In this document: piece by piece, positions 9,431 through 18,589 of the stretch
Layout of the letters: each line of letters begins with the position of its first letter
How positions within the stretch are numbered: the stretch's first letter is position 1
Assembly: GCF_016756495.1 (NCBI RefSeq)
Contig: NZ_AP023245.1
Span: 214,232-278,231 of the forward strand
DNA from: Mesorhizobium sp. 113-3-3
Lineage (GTDB): Bacteria; Pseudomonadota; Alphaproteobacteria; Rhizobiales; Rhizobiaceae
DNA length: 64,000 nucleotides
Direction: 5' to 3'
Position numbers and translations under genes: made by a program
The notes under the pieces: model-generated
What the model was told of the DNA's origin: nothing
Seen by the model: only the letters and a program-made list of their open reading frames with translations
The model's database searches: none

Positions 9431-9765
9431 TCAACGTCGGCGCCGGTCGAAGCCGGTGGGAAGCTTCTCATCTTTGGCCAGGTCATCGAACAACACCACG
9501 ACAGCCTTCGCAGCTTCTGATTTGCAGGAATAGAAGCGCCGAACTCCATCTGCCCGCGATTCAACGACCCCTACCTCTGTTAGAAGCGCGAGATGGTGTG
9601 ATGAGGCCGAACGTGAAGGGCCCATCAGCGACGCCAACTCCCCAACCGTTTTTTCTCCGTCTATCAAACTGGACGACTGCCAAGAAACGATGGCAGTTGC
9701 CGAGAACGGCGGGCCACCCAGCGGCTGGCGCGGACATGGAAACGCATTATGACGATGGCCGACAT
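9431..9765 (-). pseudogene. ArsR-family transcriptional regulator, frameshifted
   Basis: The winged-helix core is clear: IDGEKTVGELASLMG, then SASSHHLALLTEVGVVESR and RRFYSCKSEAAK. The N-terminal third lies in other frames: an ATG at 9765, then GNCHRFLAVVQ in a second frame, which is the usual ArsR segment before IDGEKTV. At least two frame changes are needed. Family members are about 100-115 residues, matching this span. Intact relatives repress a linked methyltransferase or resistance gene. Confidence 0.65.
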
Positions 9766-10059
9766 GACGCTTGCCTTGGCCCGGACAAGTGGCTGAGGTG
9801 CAGAGCTTCGAGCGTTTACAGCGCCAGCCACACGAGCTGGCATAATCCCACGGCTTGGCAGGGACCGGCAGCCGCGCCCACTCACCTCTGTCCGATAGTG
9901 CGCGGACTTCCATTTTCGTTAAGGGGTAGGCATGGCCGGGAAGAGGGAGACAACCCACGCCGGCAGCCGCCTGCGGCGTAGGCCAACAGGCTTAATTGCG
10001 ACCTGGCTTGTAGAGGGATAAAACAATCAGGCGGGAGGACTCCGAGCCCTCACCGCAAA
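9766..10059. other. No supported gene
   Basis: Gene-poor stretch upstream of the ArsR relic. Overlapping frames here look like shadows. Confidence 0.4.
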
Positions 10060-10101
10060 CGGTGCGGGTGCCCGAAAACCCCGATGGCCCCACCCGCACC
10101 G
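10060..10101. repeat. Perfect 11-bp inverted repeat
   Basis: CGGTGCGGGTG at 10060-10070 pairs with its complement at 10091-10101 across a 20-nt loop. No T run follows. It lies 19 bp beyond the stop of the minus-strand gene at 10121, so it may protect or end that transcript. Confidence 0.5.
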
Positions 10102-10120
10102 GCCGTTCCCTCAAACTTGG

Positions 10121-10312
10121 CTACAGCCGATCGAAATCAGCTAACCCGAGACGTATTCGTTGACCCTCTGCGAAGGCTAGTGCGAACGATTCCGATTCAA
10201 ATGATCGTGTTAGTTCTTCGTCGCCATCAACCACACGGACGAACCACTCTCCGCAGGCTTCCATGACTTCAACGCAAGGATTGACCTTGCCGTCAGGCGT
10301 CACGCTATCCAT
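10121..10312 (-). CDS. Small protein of the FExESxA-x-GQxxRLG family
   Basis: A 63-residue protein. After VEVMEACGEWFVRVVDGDEE it has FESESFALAFAEGQRIRLG, nearly the same pattern as the 59-residue protein at 46753 (FEAESYARSYADGQAFRLG). It looks like a small alpha+beta domain, with a two-strand start and an amphipathic helix. Cytosolic, no known function. The shared motif 36 kb apart supports both being real genes. Confidence 0.65.
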   Translation of the reverse strand: MDSVTPDGKVNPCVEVMEACGEWFVRVVDGDEELTRSFESESFALAFAEGQRIRLGLADFDRL

Positions 10313-10499
10313 CGCTAAGCTCCCTAGAAAGCAATGGGAACATCCATTTTACAAAATGCCCGGCTAGCCCCTCAAGCTGACGCGGGGGAACTCACCGGCC
10401 TTCGCCACCTGTTTGAGGAAGGCGGGCGACGAGCAAATCCTAATCTCCCTCTGCCGCCTTTCAATAGAATGTACGATTTTTACCAATTTGTAATGCCCG

Positions 10500-11010
10500 G
10501 CTTGTCGCTCCAAGCCCCCATCGCCCTAAAACTGCGTCCCTGCGCGCATCGCTTCGGCGTTGCCGGTCGAGCCAGGCTTCATAACAGGCCCGATCGGGGA
10601 TGACCGGTTGTCGATCGTGCAGGTTCTTCATCGGCCCGCCGGCGGACGCGGCGATGATGGTGCAGCCGGCGACGATTGGAGTTCTACGCCCAGAGTCCGC
10701 CAAACCAACCAGACTCCGGCAAACGAAAAAGGGCGCGGGCTCAGGCAGATAGATTTGCCAAGGATCCTTTTCGCCATCGGCCGGAAATCGCCCATTCGTA
10801 GAACCCATCGCCGGAGATGAGGCAGCACTTCGACTTGAAGGCGTCCCTAGAGGGCGGCGCCGTGTCAATGCCTTCAATCCTGGCGTTGAACATAGCCACC
10901 TTGGGCCTTTCCCGCCCCAGAACGGAACCAGCCACATCAACTGGCGCTGCTTGTGATTGCCATTGACCCCAGCCGTGAAGAAAGGGCTTCATCAGTAGAG
11001 CGTTTTTGCG
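10500..11010 (-). pseudogene. SRAP (HMCES/YedK-like) relic
   Basis: Several frames align with the intact SRAP protein at 48764-49456: WLVPFWG, then RPKVAMFNARIEGIDTAP with DAFKSKCCLI and GDGFYEW in one frame, and EKDPWQIYLPEPAPFF plus NLHDRQPVIPD in another. The initiating MCGRY segment is gone, and at least two frameshifts separate the parts. A catalytic protein cannot be made. Ends are approximate. Confidence 0.75.
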
Positions 11011-11274
11011 GCGCGGCGCATCATTGTGTTCAATCTCTGCAGGCGCAGTCAGACGGCAGGGAGGATCTTCGAACATGTCAGCCCGTTGCGAGCGAGATGG
11101 ATGCCGGATTCGATGATCTGGTAATCGGTGAGTCAGCGCCGAAACAGTCTCTCAGGGCTCAAAGCTCGGCGCGGCAGCGCTCAACAACAAATGATGCAAG
11201 AAGCGGAAAATTTCGTCGGGAACAATTTAAAAAGTCAGCCTTTTTTGGCCCGTCAGGTCGAAGGAGGTTTGCAG

Positions 11275-11460
11275 ATGAAACGTCGTAAGGTTGATCGCGA
11301 AAAAATAGAGAGAGCAGATCGAGAAAGCAGGCTCGTACTTGATGCAGAGCGGCAAGCAAGGGAGGCAAAGACCGCCCGGTTAAGGGAGCAGCGGCTCAAA
11401 AAAGCGGCTGAGATTTTGCTGGCTGAGTTGAAACGGCCCGGTGACGTCGAGTCTCCATGA
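11275..11460 (+). CDS. Small basic coiled-coil-like protein, paralogue of 8319-8537
   Basis: A 61-residue protein starting at the ATG at 11275 after an AAGGAGG ribosome site. Nearly the whole chain is a charged helix (DREKIERADRESRLVLD, then KTARLREQRLKKAAE). It has no signal peptide and no catalytic motif. It matches the pattern of the minus-strand gene at 8319. Unknown function. Confidence 0.65.
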   Translation: MKRRKVDREKIERADRESRLVLDAERQAREAKTARLREQRLKKAAEILLAELKRPGDVESP

Positions 11461-11640
11461 TCGTCTGTTCTCCCTACAAGGCCGCCCACTAGCGGGTTGA
11501 CCAGGAGCACGAACCTTCTCCGGAGGCTTCTATCATTTTCAGCGCTTACATAACCGGGGTGCTGTCGAAACTCAATGTACGAGGAAACTGGTTTTGTTGG
11601 GCTTGAAGACCGGCACCGGGCCACGGAGAGGCCCGATCAT

Positions 11641-11832
11641 TTATCGGCGCGCCGCGATACTGGCGAGACCGGCATAAATTGCGGTGCGGTGTCCGTCATG
11701 CTTTTCGATCAGGGCCAACGTTTCCGCTCTCGTCATTTGCCCAAGCTTCATCAGAAATTTGAACTCGTGCTTTGGTATCGACGCCGCCAGGCGTTCGAGC
11801 TTCATCTTTCTGCTTTCACGTTTAAAAACCAT
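11641..11832 (-). CDS. Possible small hypothetical protein
   Basis: A 63-residue frame with believable composition: MKLERLAASIPKHEFKFLMK, then MTRAETLALIEKHDGHRTAI. It looks like two short helices, but no strong ribosome site precedes either candidate ATG (11832 or 11805). Function unknown. Confidence 0.45.
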   Translation of the reverse strand: MVFKRESRKMKLERLAASIPKHEFKFLMKLGQMTRAETLALIEKHDGHRTAIYAGLASIAARR

Positions 11833-11838
11833 TGAATG

Positions 11839-12084
11839 TCAGCGAATAGGCGGTCGAGGCTGGACAAGGCCTACGTCAAAATTGGCTGGCAAATCTAAGT
11901 ATTTCTTCTGCAACGCGGCTGTGTTCAGCGGATTCATCGGCAAGATAATCACCATTCGCGCCATCGGCTGAGACCAGATTTGGTTTCCGGGAATCAAGAA
12001 CATTATCGCCAGAAGACCTATTACCAGAATTGTGGCGAAGACATCAGCGATCATCTCTCCAATTTGCACACCGCTCTCCGGCAC
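11839..12084 (-). CDS. Doubtful small membrane protein
   Basis: An 81-residue frame with one clear hydrophobic helix (DVFATILVIGLLAIMFLI) near residues 14-32. The rest has low gene-like quality. It may be a remnant of a membrane protein. Confidence 0.25.
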   Translation of the reverse strand: MPESGVQIGEMIADVFATILVIGLLAIMFLIPGNQIWSQPMARMVIILPMNPLNTAALQKKYLDLPANFDVGLVQPRPPIR

Positions 12085-12217
12085 TGATGACTTGACCGTT
12101 TGCCCGCCGGTGAACTTTCAGACAGCGACATGGTTCCTGGTCGCAGACTTCAGTCGCATCCTGATAGGACCAAGGTCCCCTGAAGGAACGTCAAGTGCCG
12201 CAATTGCTTATTTGTCC

Positions 12218-12562
12218 ATGGGCACACGCGGAGCCGAACTTTTCGCCAAATCGGTCTCACCCGACCATCCATCCGATGGTCGGGTGGCGGCCATCCGTAC
12301 CGTAAGCAGGATTCTAACGGCTGAGAAGGCGGAGGCGGCCGCGAAGTCGGAGCGGGCCACAACGCAAGATGCAATACCAAAGGCCGTCGACGGCAAAGAG
12401 GGCTTATTGGACAATGAGATTCACAATCCTCTAATCCGCGTTATCGTTGTTGCCTATCACAGCGACTTTTTCCCCGTCCTTCTGCTCCTGTCAGGCTACA
12501 TACTGTTTGCGTTCGGAGCGGCTCTCATCCTGCTGCTATGGTTGATCGCGCACCCTGCATAG
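12218..12562 (+). CDS. Possible C-terminally anchored membrane protein
   Basis: A frame of 114 residues from the ATG at 12218. It has an Ala/Lys/Glu-rich helical middle (LTAEKAEAAAKSERATTQ) and ends with one or two hydrophobic segments (FFPVLLLLSGYILFAF, ALILLLWLIAH). Start and identity are uncertain; it could be an intact tail-anchored protein or the end of a broken gene. Confidence 0.35.
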   Translation: MGTRGAELFAKSVSPDHPSDGRVAAIRTVSRILTAEKAEAAAKSERATTQDAIPKAVDGKEGLLDNEIHNPLIRVIVVAYHSDFFPVLLLLSGYILFAFGAALILLLWLIAHPA

Positions 12563-12987
12563 AAAAAAGTTTGTCCTCAAGGGTTTCGGCGCGCATCCAA
12601 GCTGAGTTTCGGCGCTACTAAGGGTGCGTGAAAATGAACTGGTGAAGCCGAATGCGGTTGTGGAAACATCCGCTCCTGCCGCCGGGGGGACCTGGCGCCC
12701 GATACGCTGAAGCCAAGGTTCTCAGGCCACGACATTCAAGCGGCCCCCAAAATGATCTCATCGCTGTAATGGAATAGGTTTGAAGAAATAAGGAATTCGT
12801 GGATTGCGGCTCAACTCGCTCCAAGCGCGCCGTTGCACGCCCAAGCCGCCCCAGAGGCGGGCATGGAAACAGATACCCTGCACCCTGTGTAGCAACCCTT
12901 GTCGCCGCCTGTCGGCACGGACGCTGGTTGGCAAAGTCCAACAATTGAGCTCGACGCTCGGGGATGAGGCGGCTGGCGCGCCCTGCG
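12563..12987. other. No supported gene (425 bp)
   Basis: Only shadow-like frames on both strands. Nothing else recognised. Confidence 0.4.
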
Positions 12988-13209
12988 TCACTTGCAATCT
13001 GGAAGCTTCTTCAAGGCATCCTTCGCCTCCGCCTCGGTCTTATACGTGGCCTTGCTAAGGGCTATGACCAAAGTTCCGTCTGGCTTCTTTGTGACGACCT
13101 CGCACTGCTTCGAAACGGCATCCTTCGCGACCCAATATTGAGCGGTGTCTCCAAATGCCGAACCTGAAAACTGAATCAGCACTACCACAATTACGATTTG
13201 GCGTACCAT
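12988..13209 (-). CDS. Small secreted protein
   Basis: A 73-residue protein with a clear signal peptide (MVRQIVIVVVLIQFSGSAFG, likely cleaved after residue 20) and an AAGGAGC ribosome site. The mature part, about 53 residues, has two cysteines (KQCEVVTKK and the C-terminal PDCK) that could form a disulphide, and a beta-rich start YWVAKDAVS. Similar small periplasmic proteins of unknown role are common in rhizobia. Confidence 0.7.
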   Translation of the reverse strand: MVRQIVIVVVLIQFSGSAFGDTAQYWVAKDAVSKQCEVVTKKPDGTLVIALSKATYKTEAEAKDALKKLPDCK

Positions 13210-13421
13210 TTCTATGCTCCTTTACGGCATTAGAACGTTCGGATTTGAGCTTCTGTTCCCCTGGACTTGCCGCACGCCACGGGGACCCCGATCGCGCCGT
13301 GGGCTTGCACACACCCGACCCCCTGGCGACGGGCCGGCGCCGCAAAAGAGGTCGTGAAATGAATAGTTGCTGTGTCGATCGCCAGACGGCAGCGCTTTTT
13401 CCACAGATCTATCGCGACGTC

Positions 13422-13622
13422 TTAACGATCCAGCTCAAACCAGGCTGTCGTGCTGTCATCGGGATGCGTTACCCTGATCCATTCGCCCATGTCAGGCTCA
13501 TCGCCAAACGGGATTGTCACTGATCCCCATATCTTCGCGGCCTCGACAACGTTCTCAGCCGTTATTGCGGCGCGCTTCACCGCCTTGCCGTCGCGTACCA
13601 ACTCGACGGTGAACCTCTGCAT
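13422..13622 (-). CDS. Small hypothetical protein
   Basis: A 66-residue protein (MQRFTVELVRDGKAVKRAAI) with a strong AGGAGG ribosome site about 8 bases before the ATG. It has a beta-hairpin-like start, an amphipathic helix (AENVVEAAKIWGS) and a C-terminus ending WFELDR. No membrane segment or known motif. Function unknown. Confidence 0.65.
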   Translation of the reverse strand: MQRFTVELVRDGKAVKRAAITAENVVEAAKIWGSVTIPFGDEPDMGEWIRVTHPDDSTTAWFELDR

Positions 13623-13752
13623 CGATCAGGCCTCCTGGCGCGATCCTATTCCTAATCCAGTCCGCGGGAAACTCACCGCTGTGATAGCGAGCGTGGCACG
13701 TCGCGGCGCTACGCAAGTTCTAAGGCCGCACTTTCACCATGGAGGACAGGCT

Positions 13753-14258
13753 ATGCGTCAAGCGTCGACAGCAACAGGCAGGAACTGACACCCGCCGAGG
13801 CGGCGGACCGCATCTGGAAAGTCGCCGAGGAAATCGACCTGCATGTTGTCACCTGGGACGGCCACTACAATCGTGCCCGTCCGCTCGCCGCACGCGTCTC
13901 CCGAGAAGAAAACGCCATTCATTTCCTCGTCATGATCACAGCGCAAAGAACAAGCAGCTTTTGACCAACCCAAAAGGGACACTAGCCTGGAGTGACAGCA
14001 GGCACTGCAAGTACGCCACCATCTCCGGTTCCGCTGCGGTAACCAATGACAGGAAGAAGATTGCCGACCTCTGGGAGAAAACCGACGCGCTTTGTGGGGC
14101 AACGCCAACGATCCCGAGATTCGACTGTTTACAGTCAACCCCGACGAAGGCGAGTGTGGCACAGCCCCGGATTGGTCGTTGCTACGGCAAAAAATGATGT
14201 TGCGGCCGTCACCGGCTCGAAGCCAGACGTGGCCGACAACGCTAAAGTCGATCTGTGA
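13753..14258 (+). pseudogene. General stress protein 26-like (PNPOx-fold) relic
   Basis: Pieces of one flavin-binding split-barrel protein occur in three frames: TPAEAADRIWKVAEEIDLHV with REENAIHFLV; then AKNKQLLTNPKGTLAWSD with KYATISGSAAVTNDRKKI and ADLWEKTD; then NANDPEIRLFTVNPDEGE; and finally VTGSKPDVADNAKVDL. Intact relatives of about 160 residues show these segments in this order. At least three frameshifts make it non-functional. Relatives resemble pyridoxamine-phosphate oxidases and are stress induced. Confidence 0.7.
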
Positions 14259-14979
14259 TTGTTCTGCCGGTTGTCGCTCTTGCTGGAGCCCCGGAACACA
14301 AACGCCGCAACGAAATAGACAAGCAGATCGAGCAAGAAGCACCCTTGTGAAAGCTCTCCCGTTGGGCGATCTGGCGGCTTATTCAGGAGGTCCCGCCAGT
14401 GGCGCGCTTCTCCAACTTCCTAGCTGCGATCAAATGCGCGACTGGAAGCATCCATTTCTAAGATCAGCAGCGCGGCAAGATCCACCCCTGCGGACTGTCA
14501 TTATCGGGGGACGCGCGCAGCCGCTTGCGGCGGATCGTCCGCTTTGTAACACCTTTCCCGGGAGCCTGTCATGGCGCCATTCCTCCATCGCTAACCAGCC
14601 GATTGAGGCTGATGGCCTTCAGGGAAGGAAATCCCGAAAGCCGGAAACTCAGCAGGGGGATCATTTACCGCTCCGACGCCTGCGTCGAGCAGGCAGGGGG
14701 CCATGCCAGGCACATATTGGCCGGTGAGGGTGAGCTGGGCCTGGATCGACCATGCGTCATGCGCGGCCGATCGCTTCCTGCTCTGCATAGTCTCATATGG
14801 CGCCCTTCGCCGGGGCCGGTCGGTCCCGCATCCCGCCTCACGGCGGCGCTATGCTGATGCTCCTTCGGCCGCCGTGTTGAACCGGTCTCAGGGCCACGAA
14901 CGTGCTCCAGCACCGAACTGACTTATTCCCGCTGACGGACATTTCGGTGCTTCCGCCTTGTACGCCCTTTTACACATTG
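14259..14979. other. No supported gene (about 720 bp)
   Basis: Overlapping frames on both strands without gene-like motifs. It ends at the hairpin leader of ardC, which begins at 14980. Confidence 0.45.
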
Positions 14980-15005
14980 GTCGGGAGAGCAGGGGCTCTC
15001 CCGAC
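14980..15005. promoter_or_regulatory. Perfect hairpin upstream of ardC
   Basis: GTCGGGAGAGC (14980-14990) pairs exactly with GCTCTCCCGAC (14995-15005) around a 4-nt loop. No T run follows, so it is more likely an RNA leader structure or protein-binding dyad than a terminator. It lies about 85 bp before the ardC start. Confidence 0.55.
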
Positions 15006-15033
15006 GGAGAGTCAGAGGAGTGAGCGGGTTTTT

Positions 15034-15079
15034 CGCGACGGGTTGTAAGCGGAAGGAGAGGCCTTCGGCGCCCGTCGCG
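15034..15079 (+). promoter_or_regulatory. ardC 5' leader dyad (copy 1)
   Basis: CGCGACGGG (15034-15042) pairs with CCCGTCGCG (15071-15079). The enclosed AGGAGAGGCC and the right arm, ending 10 bases before the ATG, closely match the leader of the parB-like gene at 16301-16340. The stem could hide the purine-rich ribosome site. Confidence 0.55.
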
Positions 15080-15089
15080 GAGAACCGCG

Positions 15090-16052
15090 ATGTCTGTCCG
15101 GACCAATCAAACCCATGCCGTCGCCGACAGGTCGAACCTCTACGACGAGATCACCGGCAAGATAATTGCCGAGCTGGAAGCGGGTCGTTTTCCCTGGGTT
15201 CAGCCATGGGGCACTTCCGCGGCAAAAGCCCCGCTTTCCCTGCCGCAGAATGCCAGCACGCATCGCGCGTACAGCGGGATCAACGTGCTAATCCTCTGGG
15301 GCGCCGTCGTCGAACGCGGGTTCTCAACACAGAGTTGGATAACCTATCGACAGGCTTTCGCGCTCGGCGGGAACGTCCGCAGAGGCGAGCACGGGACAAC
15401 GATCGTCTATGCCGATCGTTTTGTCCCCGATCACGAGAAGAAGCGCGCTCGCGAGACGGGCGAGGAGGCTCAAGCCGTACCGTTCCTCAAGCGCTTCACC
15501 GTTTTCAACATCGAGCAATGTGAAGGGCTACCTGACGAAGTCGCAGCTTCGGCCCCGCTGTCGGTGGCAAGCCCGATCGAACGGCGGGTCGAGGCGCTGA
15601 TCAAGGCCACCGGTATCGACTTCCGTGTTGGCGGCGACAGGGCGTTCTATGTGCCTGCCCACGATTATATCCAGGTGCCTCCGCCCCAAGCTTACTTCGA
15701 GCCAATCAACTGGCATCGGACAGCCTTGCATGAACTCGGTCATGCAACCGGTCACAGTTCACGCCTGGATCGTAAATTCTCCGGCTCTACCGCCTCCAGA
15801 AAATATGCGTTCGAGGAACTCGTGGCAGAGATCAACGCGGCCTTCTGCTGCGCGGCCTTGGGCATCGTGCCTACTGTTCGGCATGCGGATTATATCGGCT
15901 CATGGCTAGAGGTTCTGAAAGAGGACAATCGTGCCATCGTTCGTGCCGCCAGCCAGGCCAGCAAGGCCGCGGAGTGGCTTCTTGGCCACCTGCCGGATGA
16001 GGTCGGAGCATCCATCGAGTTGGGCGCAGGCAAAGCTAGAAGGGCTGCATAA
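15090..16052 (+). CDS. ardC: ArdC-type antirestriction protein
   Basis: A 320-residue cytosolic protein. The N-terminal ArdC single-strand-DNA-binding domain (about residues 14-145) contains FPWVQPWG, YSGINVLILW and the conserved RRGEHGTTIVY. The C-terminal zincin-like domain has HELGHATGH at 214-222, with a later glutamate in FEELVAEINAAF as the probable third zinc ligand. ArdC proteins shield incoming single-stranded DNA during conjugation and are carried by plasmids and ICEs. First gene of the conserved mobile-element block here. Confidence 0.92.
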   Translation: MSVRTNQTHAVADRSNLYDEITGKIIAELEAGRFPWVQPWGTSAAKAPLSLPQNASTHRAYSGINVLILWGAVVERGFSTQSWITYRQAFALGGNVRRGEHGTTIVYADRFVPDHEKKRARETGEEAQAVPFLKRFTVFNIEQCEGLPDEVAASAPLSVASPIERRVEALIKATGIDFRVGGDRAFYVPAHDYIQVPPPQAYFEPINWHRTALHELGHATGHSSRLDRKFSGSTASRKYAFEELVAEINAAFCCAALGIVPTVRHADYIGSWLEVLKEDNRAIVRAASQASKAAEWLLGHLPDEVGASIELGAGKARRAA

Positions 16053-16300
16053 CGTTGACCGGACCAGCGCAAGCGCGGTCCGTCAATCAGCGGGTTCACA
16101 GGGTTCCGCGTCGGGATTGCACGCAGCGGCCCCGCCGACCGTCCTGAGTATAAAGCGCCAGCCGCGCTTGATCGATCCCTCTCATTGTCGGCTCCTGCAG
16201 AAACTGCGTTCACGGCTGTGTGTGCTGTGCCGGCTCGGCTGGCGATCAACTCGTGCCGGATCGTGCTGGCAGGAGAGGGAGAGGATTGGAGGGATTTCGT

Positions 16301-16340
16301 GACGGGTTCAAGGTCGAGAGAGAGGCTCTCGGCGCCCGTC
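16301..16340 (+). promoter_or_regulatory. parB-like gene 5' leader dyad (copy 2)
   Basis: GACGGG (16301-16306) pairs with CCCGTC (16335-16340). The right arm and the following CGCGGAGAA repeat the ardC leader almost exactly, placed 15 bases before the ATG. The rest of the 300-bp gap after ardC (16053-16300) shows no gene. Probably a shared regulatory leader for mobile-element genes. Confidence 0.5.
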
Positions 16341-16355
16341 GCGGAGAAAACCCCG

Positions 16356-18479
16356 ATGGCCAACGCCGTTCAGAAGATAAGCCTGTCGCCTTCGCGCGAC
16401 ATTCCTTTCAACAAGCTGGTGCTTGCCCAGACCAATGTCAGACGTATCAAGGCCGGCGTCTCGATAGAGGAACTCGCGGCCTCGATCGCGCGCCGCGGTC
16501 TCATCCAAAGCATTCATGTTCGTCCCGTGCTCGATGCCGGGGGCAAGGAGACCGGAATGTTCGAAGTTCCCGCCGGAGGGCGCCGTTATCGCGCGCTTGA
16601 GATGCTTGTGAACCAGAAGCGCCTCGCGAAGACTGCGTCCATTCCCTGTGTCGTCGGCAATTCGTCCGGGCCGATCGCGGCCGAGGAGATCTCCCTTGCC
16701 GAGAACATTGAACACGCCCCGCTTCACCCTCTCGACCAATACCGCGCGTTCAAGAACATGCGCGACAAGGGCATGTCGGAGGAGGAGATCGCAGCCGCGT
16801 TCTTCATCTCGACAAGCGTGGTAAAACAGCGCCTCAAGCTCGCTGAATTGTCGCCGGCGCTTCTTGAGATATACGCCGACGATGGCATGACGATCGCCCA
16901 ACTTGAAGCATTCGCCGTCAGCAACGACCACGCCAGACAGGAGCAGGTCTGGGAGGCGATCAAGAACAGCTGGTCGAAGGAGCCATACCAGATCCGTCGC
17001 ATGCTGACCGAGAACACCGTGCGTGCCTCCGACAAGCGGGCCGTGTTCGTCGGTCTGGAGCGCTATGAGGCGGCGGGCGGCGAAGTGCTGCGCGATCTTT
17101 TCCAGTCGGACGATGGCGGGTGGCTGCAGGACGTCCCGCTGCTTGAACGGCTGGTCACCGAGAAGCTGCAGATGATGGCCGACGAAATCGCCAGCGAAGG
17201 CTGGAAGTGGATCGAAATCGCCGTGAGTTTTCCCTATGGCGCGACAAACGGTTTGCGCGAGCTCGAGAGTACGCCGATCGCCCTCGCCAGCGACGAGCAG
17301 GCCACGCTGGCTGCGCTGCGTGACGAGTTCGAGAAGCTTCAGGCGCAGTACGAGGAGGCCAACGAGTTGCCGGATGAGGTCGACCAGCGGTTTGGCGAGA
17401 TCGAAACGGCGATCAAATCGATCGAGGCGCGCCCCGTTCGCTTCGATCCCGCGGAAATCGCACGTGCGGGTGTCCTCGTCAGCATCGATACGGACGGCGC
17501 GCCCCTCGTGGAGCGCGGCTATGTGAAGCCGCAGGATGAGGCGCCCGTGACACCGGAGGGCGACAACGATCCCGGCATCGACGGATCCGGCGTTTCGGCC
17601 ACAGGCTCTAATCAGCGGGCCGTCATCACCATCGGTGGCCGGCCGGTCGACCCGGATGATGAGGAGGAGGATGGCATCAAGCCATTGCCGGATCGGCTCA
17701 TCATGGAACTGACCGCAGATCGCACGCTGGCTCTGCGAGACAAGCTCGCGAACGACCCGGCAACCGCTTTTCTAGCCGTGCTTTACAAATTCGTCCGTGA
17801 CACTTTCTCTCGCTACAGCGCGCAAGGCGCGGCGATGGAAGTCTTTGTCCGCGGCGCGGTCTTTCCGGTCCAGTCCGAAGGGCTTCGGGATACGATTTAT
17901 GCGCGCTCGATCAAAGCCCGCCACGATGCCTGGGAAAAGCGTCTTCCAGGTGACGTCGCCGACCTTTGGAAGACCCTCTCTGCACTGACGGGCGCCGAGC
18001 AAAGTGAGCTGTTCGCGCATTGCGCATCCTTTGGCGTCAACGCGCTCTACGAAAGGGCTGATCGCTACGGAAATGGCGCCATCTCGACGCATGGCGTCCA
18101 GCAGCGCCTTGCGGATGCCGATCGCCTGGCGCGGGCAGTTCGGCTCGATATGATCGACGCCGGATGGCGCCCCACTGTCGGCAACTATCTCGGCCGCGTC
18201 ACCAAGTCACGTATCCTCGAAGCCGTTCGCGAGGGAGCTGGCGAGGCCGCCTCCCAGCTCATCGATCACCTCAAGAAGGGCGACATGGCCAAGGAAGCCG
18301 AACGCCTGCTCGCCGATAGTGGCTGGCTGCCCGAGCCTCTGCGGTTTGCCGACGGCGATGTCGGAGCAGTCGACACCAACGCTGGCGACGAAGATGAAAC
18401 TCTGCCTGAGTTCCTGGCAGGAGACAATAATGTCGCTTTGGTCGACCAGGAAGAAAAACAGCTAGACGCCACCGAATAG
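16356..18479 (+). CDS. ParB/RepB/Spo0J-family protein, large plasmid/ICE type
   Basis: A 707-residue protein from the ATG at 16356. The N-terminal ParB nuclease-like domain (about residues 20-125) contains NVRRIKAGVSIEELAASI, PAGGRRYRALE and EEISLAENIEHAPLHPLDQY. A helix-turn-helix follows (MSEEEIAAAFFISTSVVKQR). The long C-terminal part, with acidic linkers near residues 400-450, is typical of 650-720-residue homologues on alphaproteobacterial ICEs and plasmids, not chromosomal ParB (about 300 residues). It probably binds element DNA; true partitioning is unproven and no ParA is next to it. An intrinsic terminator follows. Confidence 0.9.
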   Translation: MANAVQKISLSPSRDIPFNKLVLAQTNVRRIKAGVSIEELAASIARRGLIQSIHVRPVLDAGGKETGMFEVPAGGRRYRALEMLVNQKRLAKTASIPCVVGNSSGPIAAEEISLAENIEHAPLHPLDQYRAFKNMRDKGMSEEEIAAAFFISTSVVKQRLKLAELSPALLEIYADDGMTIAQLEAFAVSNDHARQEQVWEAIKNSWSKEPYQIRRMLTENTVRASDKRAVFVGLERYEAAGGEVLRDLFQSDDGGWLQDVPLLERLVTEKLQMMADEIASEGWKWIEIAVSFPYGATNGLRELESTPIALASDEQATLAALRDEFEKLQAQYEEANELPDEVDQRFGEIETAIKSIEARPVRFDPAEIARAGVLVSIDTDGAPLVERGYVKPQDEAPVTPEGDNDPGIDGSGVSATGSNQRAVITIGGRPVDPDDEEEDGIKPLPDRLIMELTADRTLALRDKLANDPATAFLAVLYKFVRDTFSRYSAQGAAMEVFVRGAVFPVQSEGLRDTIYARSIKARHDAWEKRLPGDVADLWKTLSALTGAEQSELFAHCASFGVNALYERADRYGNGAISTHGVQQRLADADRLARAVRLDMIDAGWRPTVGNYLGRVTKSRILEAVREGAGEAASQLIDHLKKGDMAKEAERLLADSGWLPEPLRFADGDVGAVDTNAGDEDETLPEFLAGDNNVALVDQEEKQLDATE

Positions 18480-18500
18480 GCCTTTTTCTCCCACGGCTTT

Positions 18501-18534
18501 CGCCCGGCTCTCGCAAGGGTGCCGGGCGTTTTTT
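18501..18534 (+). terminator. Intrinsic terminator after the parB-like gene
   Basis: CGCCCGGC (18501-18508) pairs perfectly with GCCGGGCG (18521-18528) over a 12-nt loop and is followed by six T residues. It makes the helicase gene at 18639 a separate transcription unit. Confidence 0.85.
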
Positions 18535-18589
18535 GCGTACTGTGGTGAGAGTGAGTGTCAGGCCGGGACGGTTGAGCCCGTTCGGTCAG

